Assembly: GCF_003634555.1 (NCBI RefSeq)
Contig: NZ_RBKS01000001.1
Coordinates: 1,984,001-2,048,000, forward strand
Length of the DNA: 64,000 bases
Reading direction: 5' to 3'
DNA from: Frondihabitans australicus
Lineage (GTDB): Bacteria > Actinomycetota > Actinomycetes > Actinomycetales > Microbacteriaceae
Position 1 is the first letter of the stretch. Every line of letters begins with the position of its first letter. Shown piece after piece: positions 1 to 6,532 of this stretch. The notes under the pieces were generated by a model, which saw only the letters and a list, made by a program, of their open reading frames with translations, made no database searches and was not told the DNA's origin. A program made the position numbers and the translations under genes.

Positions 1-152
1 CCGGTGGTCCATCGTCCCAGTGGCTGCTGTACGGGCAGGCTCGTACTACGGCAGGCGCCTGCTCGAGCTCTCTCCGGGCGATCTAGGATCACGGCATGAC
101 TTAAGCATCTGGTGGCTCCGGCGAAGCTGGCGCGTTTTTCTGGGATGAAGCA

Positions 153-500
153 GTGGGCCCGTTCTTCGACGAAAGTGGTCTTCTGAAGTGTTGGGGACAC
201 GACCGGCGGTTCCTGGAGGAACGAATCGCGATTGGCGAAGTTCTGCACGTCGTGACCTCGGACGGTATGACTCTCTTCCCGTCTTTTCAGTTCGACTCCG
301 AGGGCGGCCTCCTACCGAGGCTGGCCGAGATGCTCGAGCTGGTCGATCCGGACATGAGGAATCCCTGGGGAGACGCGTTGTGGCTGAACGCGCCGCAAGA
401 GGATCTTGACGGCATGACGCCCGCGGAAGCCCTTCGAACGTCCCGCGCTGACGACGCTCTCACGATCGGAAGTCATGCAGGTGCTTTTCGGCTCCCCTGA
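153..500 (+). CDS. MbcA/ParS/Xre-type (DUF2384-like) protein, left copy
   Basis: The 115-residue product ends in the pattern typical of MbcA/ParS/Xre antitoxin C-terminal domains: a W-G-DALWLNAP segment near residue 72, then a TPAEALR segment about 15 residues later. It is clearly paralogous to the protein at 20881-21264, with which it shares the VGPF start, a DGM-x4-P-x-FQF segment and the DALWLNAP/LDG block. The GTG at 153 is used here because the ATG at 96, which would correspond to the start of the other copy, is followed by TAA at 102-104. No RES-type toxin gene is adjacent. A DNA-binding or toxin-neutralising role is inferred from the family only. Confidence 0.65.
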   Translation: MGPFFDESGLLKCWGHDRRFLEERIAIGEVLHVVTSDGMTLFPSFQFDSEGGLLPRLAEMLELVDPDMRNPWGDALWLNAPQEDLDGMTPAEALRTSRADDALTIGSHAGAFRLP

Positions 501-810
501 TCTTTGCGCGGGTCGCTCTCACTCCTTTCTTTGCCGGACTCCGTGATTGATCGGCCGCACCCGTCAATCATTCGTTGCTCATTGATATGCCAGAGTTGGT
601 TGCTGCCTGGTCGCGAGCGAATGAAAGCAATGAGGGGCACGTTATCGTGTCATCTGACAAACCAACTTCCAGCGCGAGCGCGACTTGATGTCGCCGCACC
701 TCTACAGTCCCTCGAAAATCGAGCGAAGATGAAGTACGCCAACTGACACTCCCTTCAGCCGTTGCGCTTATTCGCTCGAGTAGAAAGCGGAGTCGCTGGC
801 TGAAGCTACT
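501..810. other. Intergenic region, nothing recognised
   Basis: This stretch separates the antitoxin-like gene from the next hypothetical gene. Short reading frames on both strands show no recognisable motif and no good ribosome binding site. Confidence 0.5.
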
Positions 811-1167
811 GTGCCAATTATGGGCGTGCGCGGTTCCGCAGAAAGCCTCGACGCGATCCTGCGCAAGCGACCCGACACGCACCCGTTTGCGGTGCCCGCG
901 GTGCCCGGTGGCCAGGGGCTGTGGCTCATGCGCGTCACGCCGACGCCGATCGGGTACTGCGTGAAGCGCGCCGAGCGCGGCACGCACGTCTACGACGTCT
1001 ACGCGCACTGCCGCGACGCCGGTGGGAGGCGGCCCTGGCTGAAGACGTTCGCGACGTTCAACTCCGCCGTCGCCTGGGCCGTGCAGCATGAGCGCGACAT
1101 CCACGAGCTGATCGCGAAGAACAGCCCCGAGCCCGAGTCGTGGCCGCCGCCGGGTGTCGGATACTGA
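811..1167 (+). CDS. Hypothetical protein
   Basis: The 118-residue basic protein is not recognised. It has no signal peptide or membrane segment. Codon usage fits the high-GC host, with G or C at most third positions, which supports coding. A later ATG at 820 is an alternative start that removes only three residues. The central part carries aromatic, strand-like segments (YDVYAHC, WLKTFATF), which suggests a small alpha-beta fold, perhaps binding nucleic acid. No function is proposed. Confidence 0.5.
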   Translation: MPIMGVRGSAESLDAILRKRPDTHPFAVPAVPGGQGLWLMRVTPTPIGYCVKRAERGTHVYDVYAHCRDAGGRRPWLKTFATFNSAVAWAVQHERDIHELIAKNSPEPESWPPPGVGY

Positions 1168-1226
1168 CCTCCAGTATCCGAGCAACGCGGTCTCCGGGAG
1201 CGGTCTCCCCTGCGAGGATGGAAGGC

Positions 1227-1748
1227 ATGGGGGAAGCACGCAGGCGAGGCAGGGCCGCGCGATTCCGGACCGGTGGCGCGTACATCCGACGGCTCGCGCC
1301 TGCGGACCGCGCCGCGTTCGGCAAGCTCACGAACGGCTCCAACGCTCTCGGCGTGCTCGGCGTGCTCTGGCCCATGGGGCTTGCCGTGTTCGCGACCGTC
1401 CGGGGCTTCATCACCGAGCCGAACCTCCCCGGGCTCAGCAGGTACCGGTACCAGCAGGTCGCGCCCGGCTGGCCGAACTTCACCGTGCCGTGGCCGTTCG
1501 CCGCGGCGCTGCTCGTCGCAGCGATCCTCATGACCGTCTGGATGCTCCGGCACCCGGCTGTGTTCAAGATCTCCTGGGGTGCCACGGTCTGGGCATGGGC
1601 CGGCATCGCGATCGGGATCACCTGCACCGCCGTCATGTACCTCGGAGCGCCCGGGTGGCCCGTCTGGCAGATCTGGCTCGGGATCCCGGCCTTCGTCGTC
1701 GCCGCAGTCGTCTTCGTGTACGGGCGCCGCATGAAGAATCGTCGCTGA
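1227..1748 (+). CDS. Four-TM membrane protein, hypothetical
   Basis: The 173-residue protein has four hydrophobic segments, at roughly residues 42-62, 90-110, 118-142 and 147-168, and a basic C-terminus, so it should be an integral membrane protein. The second ATG (1227) is preferred over 1218 because a GAGG lies at normal distance upstream. The family is unknown. A truncated, frameshifted relative of its first third lies at 59755-60019; the two share long stretches of DNA identity, including those encoding LAPADRA and ITEPNLPGLS. Confidence 0.65.
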   Translation: MGEARRRGRAARFRTGGAYIRRLAPADRAAFGKLTNGSNALGVLGVLWPMGLAVFATVRGFITEPNLPGLSRYRYQQVAPGWPNFTVPWPFAAALLVAAILMTVWMLRHPAVFKISWGATVWAWAGIAIGITCTAVMYLGAPGWPVWQIWLGIPAFVVAAVVFVYGRRMKNRR

Positions 1749-1853
1749 TCGCGTCAGGCGTCGTCGAACCGCGCGTCGATCTGCGGGTCGTGGAGCGGCA
1801 GCATCAAGTCGACCATCGCGGTGATCGCGGTGCTGACGCGCAGCCGCGTCGGC

Positions 1854-2207
1854 TCACGCTCCCGCGAGCAGTCCGACGATTGAGTCGAGCGCGCCCGGCA
1901 CCAGCGCGTAGTACGCCCAGGTGCCGCGCCTGTCGCGGGTGAGTATGCCGGCGTCGACGAGGATCTTCAGGTGGTGCGACACCGTGCCCTGCGACAGTCC
2001 AAGCGGCTCGGTGAGATCGCACACGCACGCCTCGGCATCCTGGTGCGCTGCGACCATCGACACGAGGCGCAGACGCGCGGGATCCGCGACCGCCTTCAGG
2101 ACGTGCGCCAGGCTCGCGGCGTTCTCGGCGCTGATCGGCTCCCGGGTGACCGGCGAGCAGCAGGCACCGATGACGGCGAGCGGCAGCAGTTCAGCGGTCG
2201 AGGTCAT
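1854..2207 (-). CDS. arsR: ArsR-family arsenic-responsive repressor
   Basis: This 117-residue protein is a winged-helix repressor of the ArsR/SmtB family, with the recognition-helix pattern SQGTVSHHLKIL at residues 72-83. Cys16-Cys17 near the N-terminus and Cys61/Cys63 in the CVCDL segment could form a three-thiol As(III) site, as described for Corynebacterium-type ArsR proteins that pair N-terminal cysteines with a distal one. It is divergent from arsC across an 89-bp gap that holds a TCAAT/ATTGA inverted repeat. It should repress the arsenic cassette and itself, and be released by arsenite or antimonite. Confidence 0.88.
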   Translation of the reverse strand: MTSTAELLPLAVIGACCSPVTREPISAENAASLAHVLKAVADPARLRLVSMVAAHQDAEACVCDLTEPLGLSQGTVSHHLKILVDAGILTRDRRGTWAYYALVPGALDSIVGLLAGA

Positions 2208-2227
2208 GGGCCGAGTCTACGCATGGC

Positions 2228-2243
2228 ATTGACATCCATCAAT
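2228..2243. promoter_or_regulatory. Candidate ArsR operator
   Basis: Perfect 5-bp arms ATTGA (2228-2232) and TCAAT (2239-2243) are separated by 6 bp between the divergent arsR and arsC genes. Further TCAAT half-sites follow nearer to arsC. ArsR-family operators are typically short A/T-rich inverted repeats of this kind. Assignment to this ArsR is inferred from position. Confidence 0.5.
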
Positions 2244-2296
2244 GTACTGCGTGAGACTCAATGCATCGATGTTCGTCAATGCAAGGAGACCCCGCC

Positions 2297-2707
2297 ATGA
2301 CCGACAAGCCGATCATCCTGTTCGTCTGCGTGCATAATGCCGGCCGCTCGCAGATGGCTGCGGGGTTCGCGCGCGAGCTCTCCGGCGGCGCCGTCGAGGT
2401 GCGCTCCGGAGGCTCCGAGCCGGGGCGGTCGATCAATCCCGTGGCTGTCACGGCGATGCAGGAGCTCGGCATCGACATCGGTAATGAGGTCCCGCAGCTG
2501 ATGACCACCGAGCAGGTCCGGGACTCCGACGTCGTCATCACCATGGGGTGCGGTGATGCGTGTCCGATCTTCCCCGGGAAGCGGTACGAGGACTGGGAGC
2601 TCCAGGACCCCGCCGGCCAGCCCATCGACGTCGTCCGCCGCGTCCGCGACGACATCAAAGCCCGCGTCGAGACGCTCCTCGCCGAGGTCCTTCCGACGCG
2701 TGCGTGA
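2297..2707 (+). CDS. arsC: Arsenate reductase, LMW-phosphatase fold (ArsC)
   Basis: This 136-residue low-molecular-weight phosphatase-type enzyme should reduce arsenate to arsenite in the cytoplasm. The phosphate loop CVHNAGRS starts at Cys11, giving the CX5R nucleophile motif. A second pair, Cys85 and Cys89 in GCGDACP, lies in the flexible redox segment. Actinobacterial relatives couple to mycothiol/mycoredoxin rather than thioredoxin, which is an inference here. The ATG at 2297 has AAGGAG 8 bases upstream. The gene is divergent from arsR and followed by a cysteine-rich micropeptide gene. No arsenite efflux gene is visible nearby, so export would depend on a gene elsewhere. Confidence 0.9.
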   Translation: MTDKPIILFVCVHNAGRSQMAAGFARELSGGAVEVRSGGSEPGRSINPVAVTAMQELGIDIGNEVPQLMTTEQVRDSDVVITMGCGDACPIFPGKRYEDWELQDPAGQPIDVVRRVRDDIKARVETLLAEVLPTRA

Positions 2708-2740
2708 CCTGACCCACTACGGCGAGAGGAGGTGACTCCT

Positions 2741-2809
2741 ATGGACTGCTGCGACACGATCGACCCGATCCTCTGCGCACCCGAGCTCTGTGGCGACGAC
2801 TGCTGCTGA
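2741..2809 (+). CDS. Cysteine-rich 22-residue micropeptide downstream of arsC
   Basis: A 22-codon frame starts at ATG 2741 behind an almost perfect Shine-Dalgarno sequence (AGGAGGTGA, about 5 bases upstream) and ends at TGA 2807-2809. Six of the 22 residues are cysteines: CC at 3-4, C12, C17 and a terminal CC at 21-22. The rest is acidic (four Asp, one Glu). It follows arsC by 33 bp and is closed by a strong terminator, so it should be the last gene of the arsenic operon. The composition suggests binding of a soft metalloid or metal such as As(III), Sb(III) or Cu/Zn. This is inference, and I do not recognise a named family. Confidence 0.7.
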   Translation: MDCCDTIDPILCAPELCGDDCC

Positions 2810-2820
2810 GCACCTCGACA

Positions 2821-2851
2821 AAGGACCCCTGCTCGATGAGCGGGGGTCCTT
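2821..2851. terminator. Rho-independent terminator after the ars cassette
   Basis: AAGGACCCC and GGGGTCCTT form a 9-bp outer stem, continued by GCTC/GAGC, around a 3-base loop. It lies between the convergent micropeptide gene and the FtsK-gamma-like gene and could serve both. Confidence 0.85.
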
Positions 2852-2856
2852 CTGCG

Positions 2857-3192
2857 TCAGTCGCCGGTCTCCTCACGGCGCTCGAACTCGGCAATGATCC
2901 CGGGCAGCTCCGCTGACGTCGCCAGCACTCGCCTCGACGGTCCGGGCGTCGCCGGACCGACTACTTCGCAGTGCTCGAGGCGCGCCAGCAGCTCGTCGGC
3001 CATGATCGGTGCGACAAAGAGATGCCGCGCGAGCGAGGCCTGCGTCGCAACCCTCGTCGTCACGACGTGCCGCGCCGCCTCGATGATGAGCGCCGTGTCG
3101 ACGTCGTGCTCCGGCCGCGTGCGGCTGTGGCCAGGCGTGTCGTCTCGTTCGCGTCGGCTGCGCCCCCACAGCCCGCGCATGAACTTCCCCAT
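2857..3192 (-). CDS. Stand-alone FtsK-gamma-like winged-helix protein, copy 1
   Basis: This 111-residue protein has a basic N-terminus (MGKFMRGLWGRSRR) followed by about 70 residues resembling the gamma winged-helix domain of FtsK/SpoIIIE: EAARHVV, a Q-x-SLARHL helix, LLARLEHCEVVGP and a strand ending VLATSAE. In FtsK this domain reads KOPS sequences and contacts XerD. Here it has no motor domain. The paralogue at 24765-25136 shares more than half of its residues, and the two genes share a 14-nt upstream element at identical distance. A site-specific DNA-binding or segregation-accessory role is inferred. Confidence 0.65.
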   Translation of the reverse strand: MGKFMRGLWGRSRRERDDTPGHSRTRPEHDVDTALIIEAARHVVTTRVATQASLARHLFVAPIMADELLARLEHCEVVGPATPGPSRRVLATSAELPGIIAEFERREETGD

Positions 3193-3235
3193 GCGCTCAG
3201 CGTAGGAACAGGGCGCACCCAGCCACGAGTCCGCT

Positions 3236-3249
3236 TTCGGGCGGCACCC
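3236..3249 (-). promoter_or_regulatory. 14-nt element shared by both FtsK-gamma-like genes (copy 1)
   Basis: TTCGGGCGGCACCC lies 44 bp upstream of the start codon at 3192. The identical 14-mer lies 44 bp upstream of the paralogous gene at 25136. Conserved sequence at conserved distance suggests a promoter or operator element. Confidence 0.45.
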
Positions 3250-3285
3250 GTCTGGGGCCTGAAGATCAGGGGTAAACGCGAAGGC

Positions 3286-3729
3286 CTAGTCGAGCGCCGC
3301 GGCTATTCGTCCCAGCAGTTCGTCGAGCGTCGCCTGTTCGCTGGAGCTCAATGGTGAAAGGAGCCGGTCATCGACGGCGGCCATAGCGTCGTCGCGGCCG
3401 GCAAGAAGCGCAACGCCGTCCGGCGTGGCAAAAACGCGCTTGCTGCGATCATCACCTTCGTCAGTGCGGCGCTCGATTAGGCCTCTGGACTGCAGGACTC
3501 GCAGCACGCCCGAGATATTGGCTGGCGTTGTCTGCGTCGCCTCTGCAATCTCGCGTTGCATGGCACCGGAATGGTCCGTGAGGTAATTGAGCACAAAGGC
3601 CTGCTGAAGTGTGAGGCCGCGCCCCCTGATCCAGTCCTGTCCGGCGCGGATCTGAGCGCGGTTGATCCGTTCGAGTTTGTCCATCGGGCCGTCGGAAGTC
3701 GGCGAGGGCTCCGTCATGTGAATGACCAT
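3286..3729 (-). CDS. MarR-family transcriptional regulator
   Basis: The 147-residue protein has a MarR winged-helix core: LTLQQAFVLNYL, the recognition-helix region TTPANISGVLRVLQSRGLIERR and the D-RSKRVFATPDG wing (about residues 40-110). It lies 75 bp behind the methyltransferase gene on the same strand and is probably cotranscribed, suggesting it controls that gene or responds to its product. A second ATG at residue 5 is an equally possible start. The ligand is unknown. Confidence 0.85.
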   Translation of the reverse strand: MVIHMTEPSPTSDGPMDKLERINRAQIRAGQDWIRGRGLTLQQAFVLNYLTDHSGAMQREIAEATQTTPANISGVLRVLQSRGLIERRTDEGDDRSKRVFATPDGVALLAGRDDAMAAVDDRLLSPLSSSEQATLDELLGRIAAALD

Positions 3730-3804
3730 AGCGGGATGTCTCCTAAGGGCGCGGTGCCGAAGCCCGGCCGACGATGTGCGCGGGCGCCGACCGGGTGGCC
3801 GACA

Positions 3805-4605
3805 TCAAGCGATCGCGCTGACGAACTCCGTGTCGATGGTCTCAGTGTGCGGCACCCCCGAAACAACGTCGGGGGCCTCGACCTCCCAGCCTGCGGAGCC
3901 GAACATGTCGAGGAACGCTTCGCGCGTGTAGATCGATGGCATCGGGGTGATGTCACCGAAGAACGCCTTATTGAAGTCGGCGATGACGGTAGCTGTGTCG
4001 AGCTCGCCGGCGTGCGATTCCAAAGTGGCCGCGAGTCGGCTCCCCGACGAGGCGACGCTGCGCAAGCCCTCAAGCAGGCGTACCAACGACGCACGGTCGA
4101 GGAAGACGAACAGGTGCTCTGCGAGGAACAGCGTCGGCTTCGTGCCGTCGTGGCCGGACGCTGCGAGAGCTGTGGCAACGTCGTCAGTACGGAAGTCGAT
4201 GGGAACGAGCGTCAGATCGCTCGTGTCCACACCGCTCGTGGCCAGTCGCCCCTTCTTATCCGCTGACACCCCCGGCAGGTCAAGATCGAAGAACCGCACG
4301 CCGGCGGTGCGAAACCGCAAGGCACGGTCGTCGTAGCCGGCCCCGCAAATGACGACCTGGGTGATGCCCTCGTCGAGGGCGGTGATGACCTGCTGGTCGA
4401 AGAAGTCGATTCGTGGACCCTTCATCTCGAGCAGGATTGAAAGGTCCATCGGCTCGCCATCGGGGTCGACTGGCTCCCATCCCTGGTTGATCGCTTGCTG
4501 CGACTGGACGTCACCCGCGATCGAGTGGGGACGGTCACGTTCGGCCCGGCAAAGGGCGAGCGTACGGCGGACGACGGCGATGGCCTCTTCGTCAGGTGTG
4601 GACAT
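3805..4605 (-). CDS. SAM-dependent methyltransferase, PPM/LCMT-like
   Basis: The 266-residue protein resembles leucine carboxyl methyltransferase-like (PPM) enzymes of actinobacterial secondary metabolism. It has the SAM-binding segment QVVICGAGYDDRALRF near residues 80-95, the acidic FFDLDLPGV strand and the LFLAEHLFVFLD segment. The ATG at 4605 is chosen because GAGGAG lies 6 bases upstream; a frame extension to 4647 lacks a good binding site. It is probably cotranscribed with the downstream marR gene. A TTGACA at about 4675-4680 (read on the minus strand) could be its -35 element. The substrate is unknown. Confidence 0.8.
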   Translation of the reverse strand: MSTPDEEAIAVVRRTLALCRAERDRPHSIAGDVQSQQAINQGWEPVDPDGEPMDLSILLEMKGPRIDFFDQQVITALDEGITQVVICGAGYDDRALRFRTAGVRFFDLDLPGVSADKKGRLATSGVDTSDLTLVPIDFRTDDVATALAASGHDGTKPTLFLAEHLFVFLDRASLVRLLEGLRSVASSGSRLAATLESHAGELDTATVIADFNKAFFGDITPMPSIYTREAFLDMFGSAGWEVEAPDVVSGVPHTETIDTEFVSAIA

Positions 4606-4851
4606 GTGATGCTCCTCGGCTCCGTGCGCAGGTGATTTCCGACGCACTATGACGGTAGATAGATAAGCACCGTACTGTCAAGAGCTTAACTAAAGTGATC
4701 TGAGGGCCTGGTCAATTCCGCCCGTCCCAAGCGGGCGCAACGCCTTCGGCAACCACCACGAAGTGGAGCCGGCGGAGCCGTCTCCGGGACATGTCGTGAC
4801 GAGGAGGTCTTCCCCTGCTCGCGAGGACTTCCGTGTCGAAGGGCAGTGACC

Positions 4852-5088
4852 ATGCAGAACATCGAGACGCCGGCCGAGATCTCCGCCGAGCCCTGGAACG
4901 ACATCGACATGACCGACGTCGTCGTCCCGATCCCCGTCACCGCGTTCGACCTCGACGCGCTGGCCGCGCGGCCCGCGCCCGACGAGGCCGAGTGGCCCGA
5001 GGACATCGCCGGCTGCCTGTACTGCCTCGGCTCCGGGATCCTCCCGAGCTACGACGAGGGCGAGATCCCCTGCTACTGCGACCGCTGA
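4852..5088 (+). CDS. Small protein with DnaJ-type zinc half-motif
   Basis: The 78-residue acidic protein ends in CLYC-LGSG, then CYC 16 residues later, a CxxCxGxG-like half-site as found in DnaJ-type zinc fingers. The first half is rich in Asp, Glu and Pro and probably disordered. ATG 4852 is preferred over GTG 4846 because AGGG then sits at proper spacing. It is first of three small same-strand genes separated by about 70 bp and closed by a terminator at 5822-5849. Zinc binding is inferred; the function is unknown. Confidence 0.6.
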   Translation: MQNIETPAEISAEPWNDIDMTDVVVPIPVTAFDLDALAARPAPDEAEWPEDIAGCLYCLGSGILPSYDEGEIPCYCDR

Positions 5089-5154
5089 GCTGCGCTGCTC
5101 GCCGCCCTCGCTCCACCACGAACACCCGCCTCGCCCGACCGATGGAGCCCTCCC

Positions 5155-5394
5155 ATGCGCAACCGCGTCAACGCCTACTCGATCCTCCTCGGCCTCGGGC
5201 TCGTCACGTTCGCCCTCGTCGCTCCGATCGCGATGGTCGACGTCCACCGTCCCGACCTCGCTGTGCTCGCATCGCTCTTCGGCATCGCGGGCGCCTACAT
5301 GCTCCTGCTCCAGGTGCGCGCCTTCGGCGTCGCCCTCGCCGCGCGGTCGCGTCGTCGCCGCGCGCCGCGCATCGCGCTGCTGCTCGCGCGCTGA
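5155..5394 (+). CDS. Small two-TM membrane protein
   Basis: The 79-residue protein has two hydrophobic helices (about residues 8-28 and 36-60) and a strongly basic C-terminus (SRRRRAPR), predicting a hairpin with a cytoplasmic tail. No family is recognised. It sits in the middle of the three-gene small cluster. Confidence 0.6.
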   Translation: MRNRVNAYSILLGLGLVTFALVAPIAMVDVHRPDLAVLASLFGIAGAYMLLLQVRAFGVALAARSRRRRAPRIALLLAR

Positions 5395-5463
5395 CCAGCG
5401 CACGCGCCCGCCTCTCCCCTCATCGCCCTCGCACCAGCTCCCGTTCCGGAAGGACGCCGCACC

Positions 5464-5796
5464 ATGCTCAAGACCATCGCTCGCATCATGAAGTCCGTCG
5501 TCCGCGCCCCGTTCCAGAACGCGGTTGCCGTGATCGCCGCTGCGCCGGTTCCGGTGAAGCCGGCGCTCGTCGCGCGTCCGGACGCGGGCATGCGCGTCCA
5601 GCCCCGCGACGAGATCCTCCTCGGCGACACCCAGTTCGAGGACGCGACGCTCATCAGCCGCGGCACCATCGGCGTCGGTCTCGAGGCGCCCGCGATGTTC
5701 CTCCTCGACGACGAGGTCGTCGTGGACTGGCCGGTCGTCGGCACGATCGTGCACAAGATCGACACCCTCAGCAGCGCGGCGCCGGCGCGCGTCTGA
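5464..5796 (+). CDS. Hypothetical protein
   Basis: The 110-residue protein has a basic amphipathic N-terminus (MLKTIARIMKSVVRAPF) and a beta-rich remainder with no known motif. AAGGA upstream supports the ATG at 5464. It is the last gene before a strong terminator. The function is unknown. Confidence 0.6.
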   Translation: MLKTIARIMKSVVRAPFQNAVAVIAAAPVPVKPALVARPDAGMRVQPRDEILLGDTQFEDATLISRGTIGVGLEAPAMFLLDDEVVVDWPVVGTIVHKIDTLSSAAPARV

Positions 5797-5821
5797 CGCG
5801 TCGCATCGACCACGAGACAGA

Positions 5822-5855
5822 CCCCCGCAGCCACCACGGCTGCGGGGGTCTCGTT
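5822..5855 (+). terminator. Rho-independent terminator
   Basis: CCCCGCAGCC and GGCTGCGGGG form a perfect 10-bp stem with a 5-base loop, followed by TCTCGTTTTC. It closes the small-gene cluster. Confidence 0.85.
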
Positions 5856-5881
5856 TTCGAGCACGAGAAGAGGCGCCGTGG

Positions 5882-6460
5882 CTACCAGCTCGGCAGTGCC
5901 TCACGCCATGGATGCCCTCCAGGCAGCCCCACCCGCTCGGTGTCCTCGGCGTACGTGTGGAACTCCGGCGGCAGCGCGACCGGGACCTCGTCGGTCGGCT
6001 TGGTCAGCAGCGACCAGGCGTTCTCGTACCCGGCGAACGTCGGGAGCGTCACTCGGGACCGCTCGGGTCCGACGTTCCGGACGCCCGGGGCTATGCCCGG
6101 TGTCGTGAGCCAGTTCATGTGCTCGATCCACGCAGCCGCCGCGACGTGATCCCGTGGCACCACGAAGAAGCGCAAGGGCGCATCGACGTCGTCGTCGATC
6201 GCCACCATCACGAACCACTCGCGCGGATGCAGCGCCGGCTGCTGCGACTTCTCACCCAACGGCCACGACAGCCGCGGTCCGCGGCCGCGGGCGGCCTTGA
6301 CCTGCACCTCGATCATCGTCCGGCGTCCGGCAAGCTCGACGGCGAGGATGTCGGTGCGCTCGAGGCCGTCGCGCGTGAGCGCCGGCGCCCACCCTCGGCG
6401 GGCCCGCTCTGACGCCACGGCGTGCTCGCCGATCGTCTTCGTCTGCTTCGTGTCGACCAT
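5882..6460 (-). CDS. PD-(D/E)XK-like putative nuclease
   Basis: The 192-residue protein has the core pattern of the PD-(D/E)XK restriction-like fold: ERTDILAVEL followed by the strand MIEVQVKA (E-x-Q-x-K), about residues 34-55. Trp residues and a VPRDH segment follow. The ATG at 6460 starts MVDTKQTKT. It is divergent from the gene at 6533, whose N-terminus carries the same kind of DGAIDLY / VPVQVKG motif, so the two may form a unit. Such domains occur in restriction and anti-phage proteins and in DUF4365-type families. Activity is inferred. Confidence 0.6.
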   Translation of the reverse strand: MVDTKQTKTIGEHAVASERARRGWAPALTRDGLERTDILAVELAGRRTMIEVQVKAARGRGPRLSWPLGEKSQQPALHPREWFVMVAIDDDVDAPLRFFVVPRDHVAAAAWIEHMNWLTTPGIAPGVRNVGPERSRVTLPTFAGYENAWSLLTKPTDEVPVALPPEFHTYAEDTERVGLPGGHPWREALPSW

Positions 6461-6532
6461 CAGCCGAGCGTAGGAGACGGAGAACCGTGGTGCTTCACTC
6501 GAGTTGTCGTCCGCCCACGCGAGAATGGGCAG

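Noticed and set aside
568-1239. Minus-strand frame of 223 codons near the left end
   Set aside because: Overlaps the better plus-strand hypothetical gene, is Arg-rich and has no motif.
4690-5904. Long minus-strand frame (404 codons) opposite the small-gene cluster
   Set aside because: Very Arg/Gly/Asp-rich, it is the mirror of three genes with ribosome binding sites and crosses a terminator.
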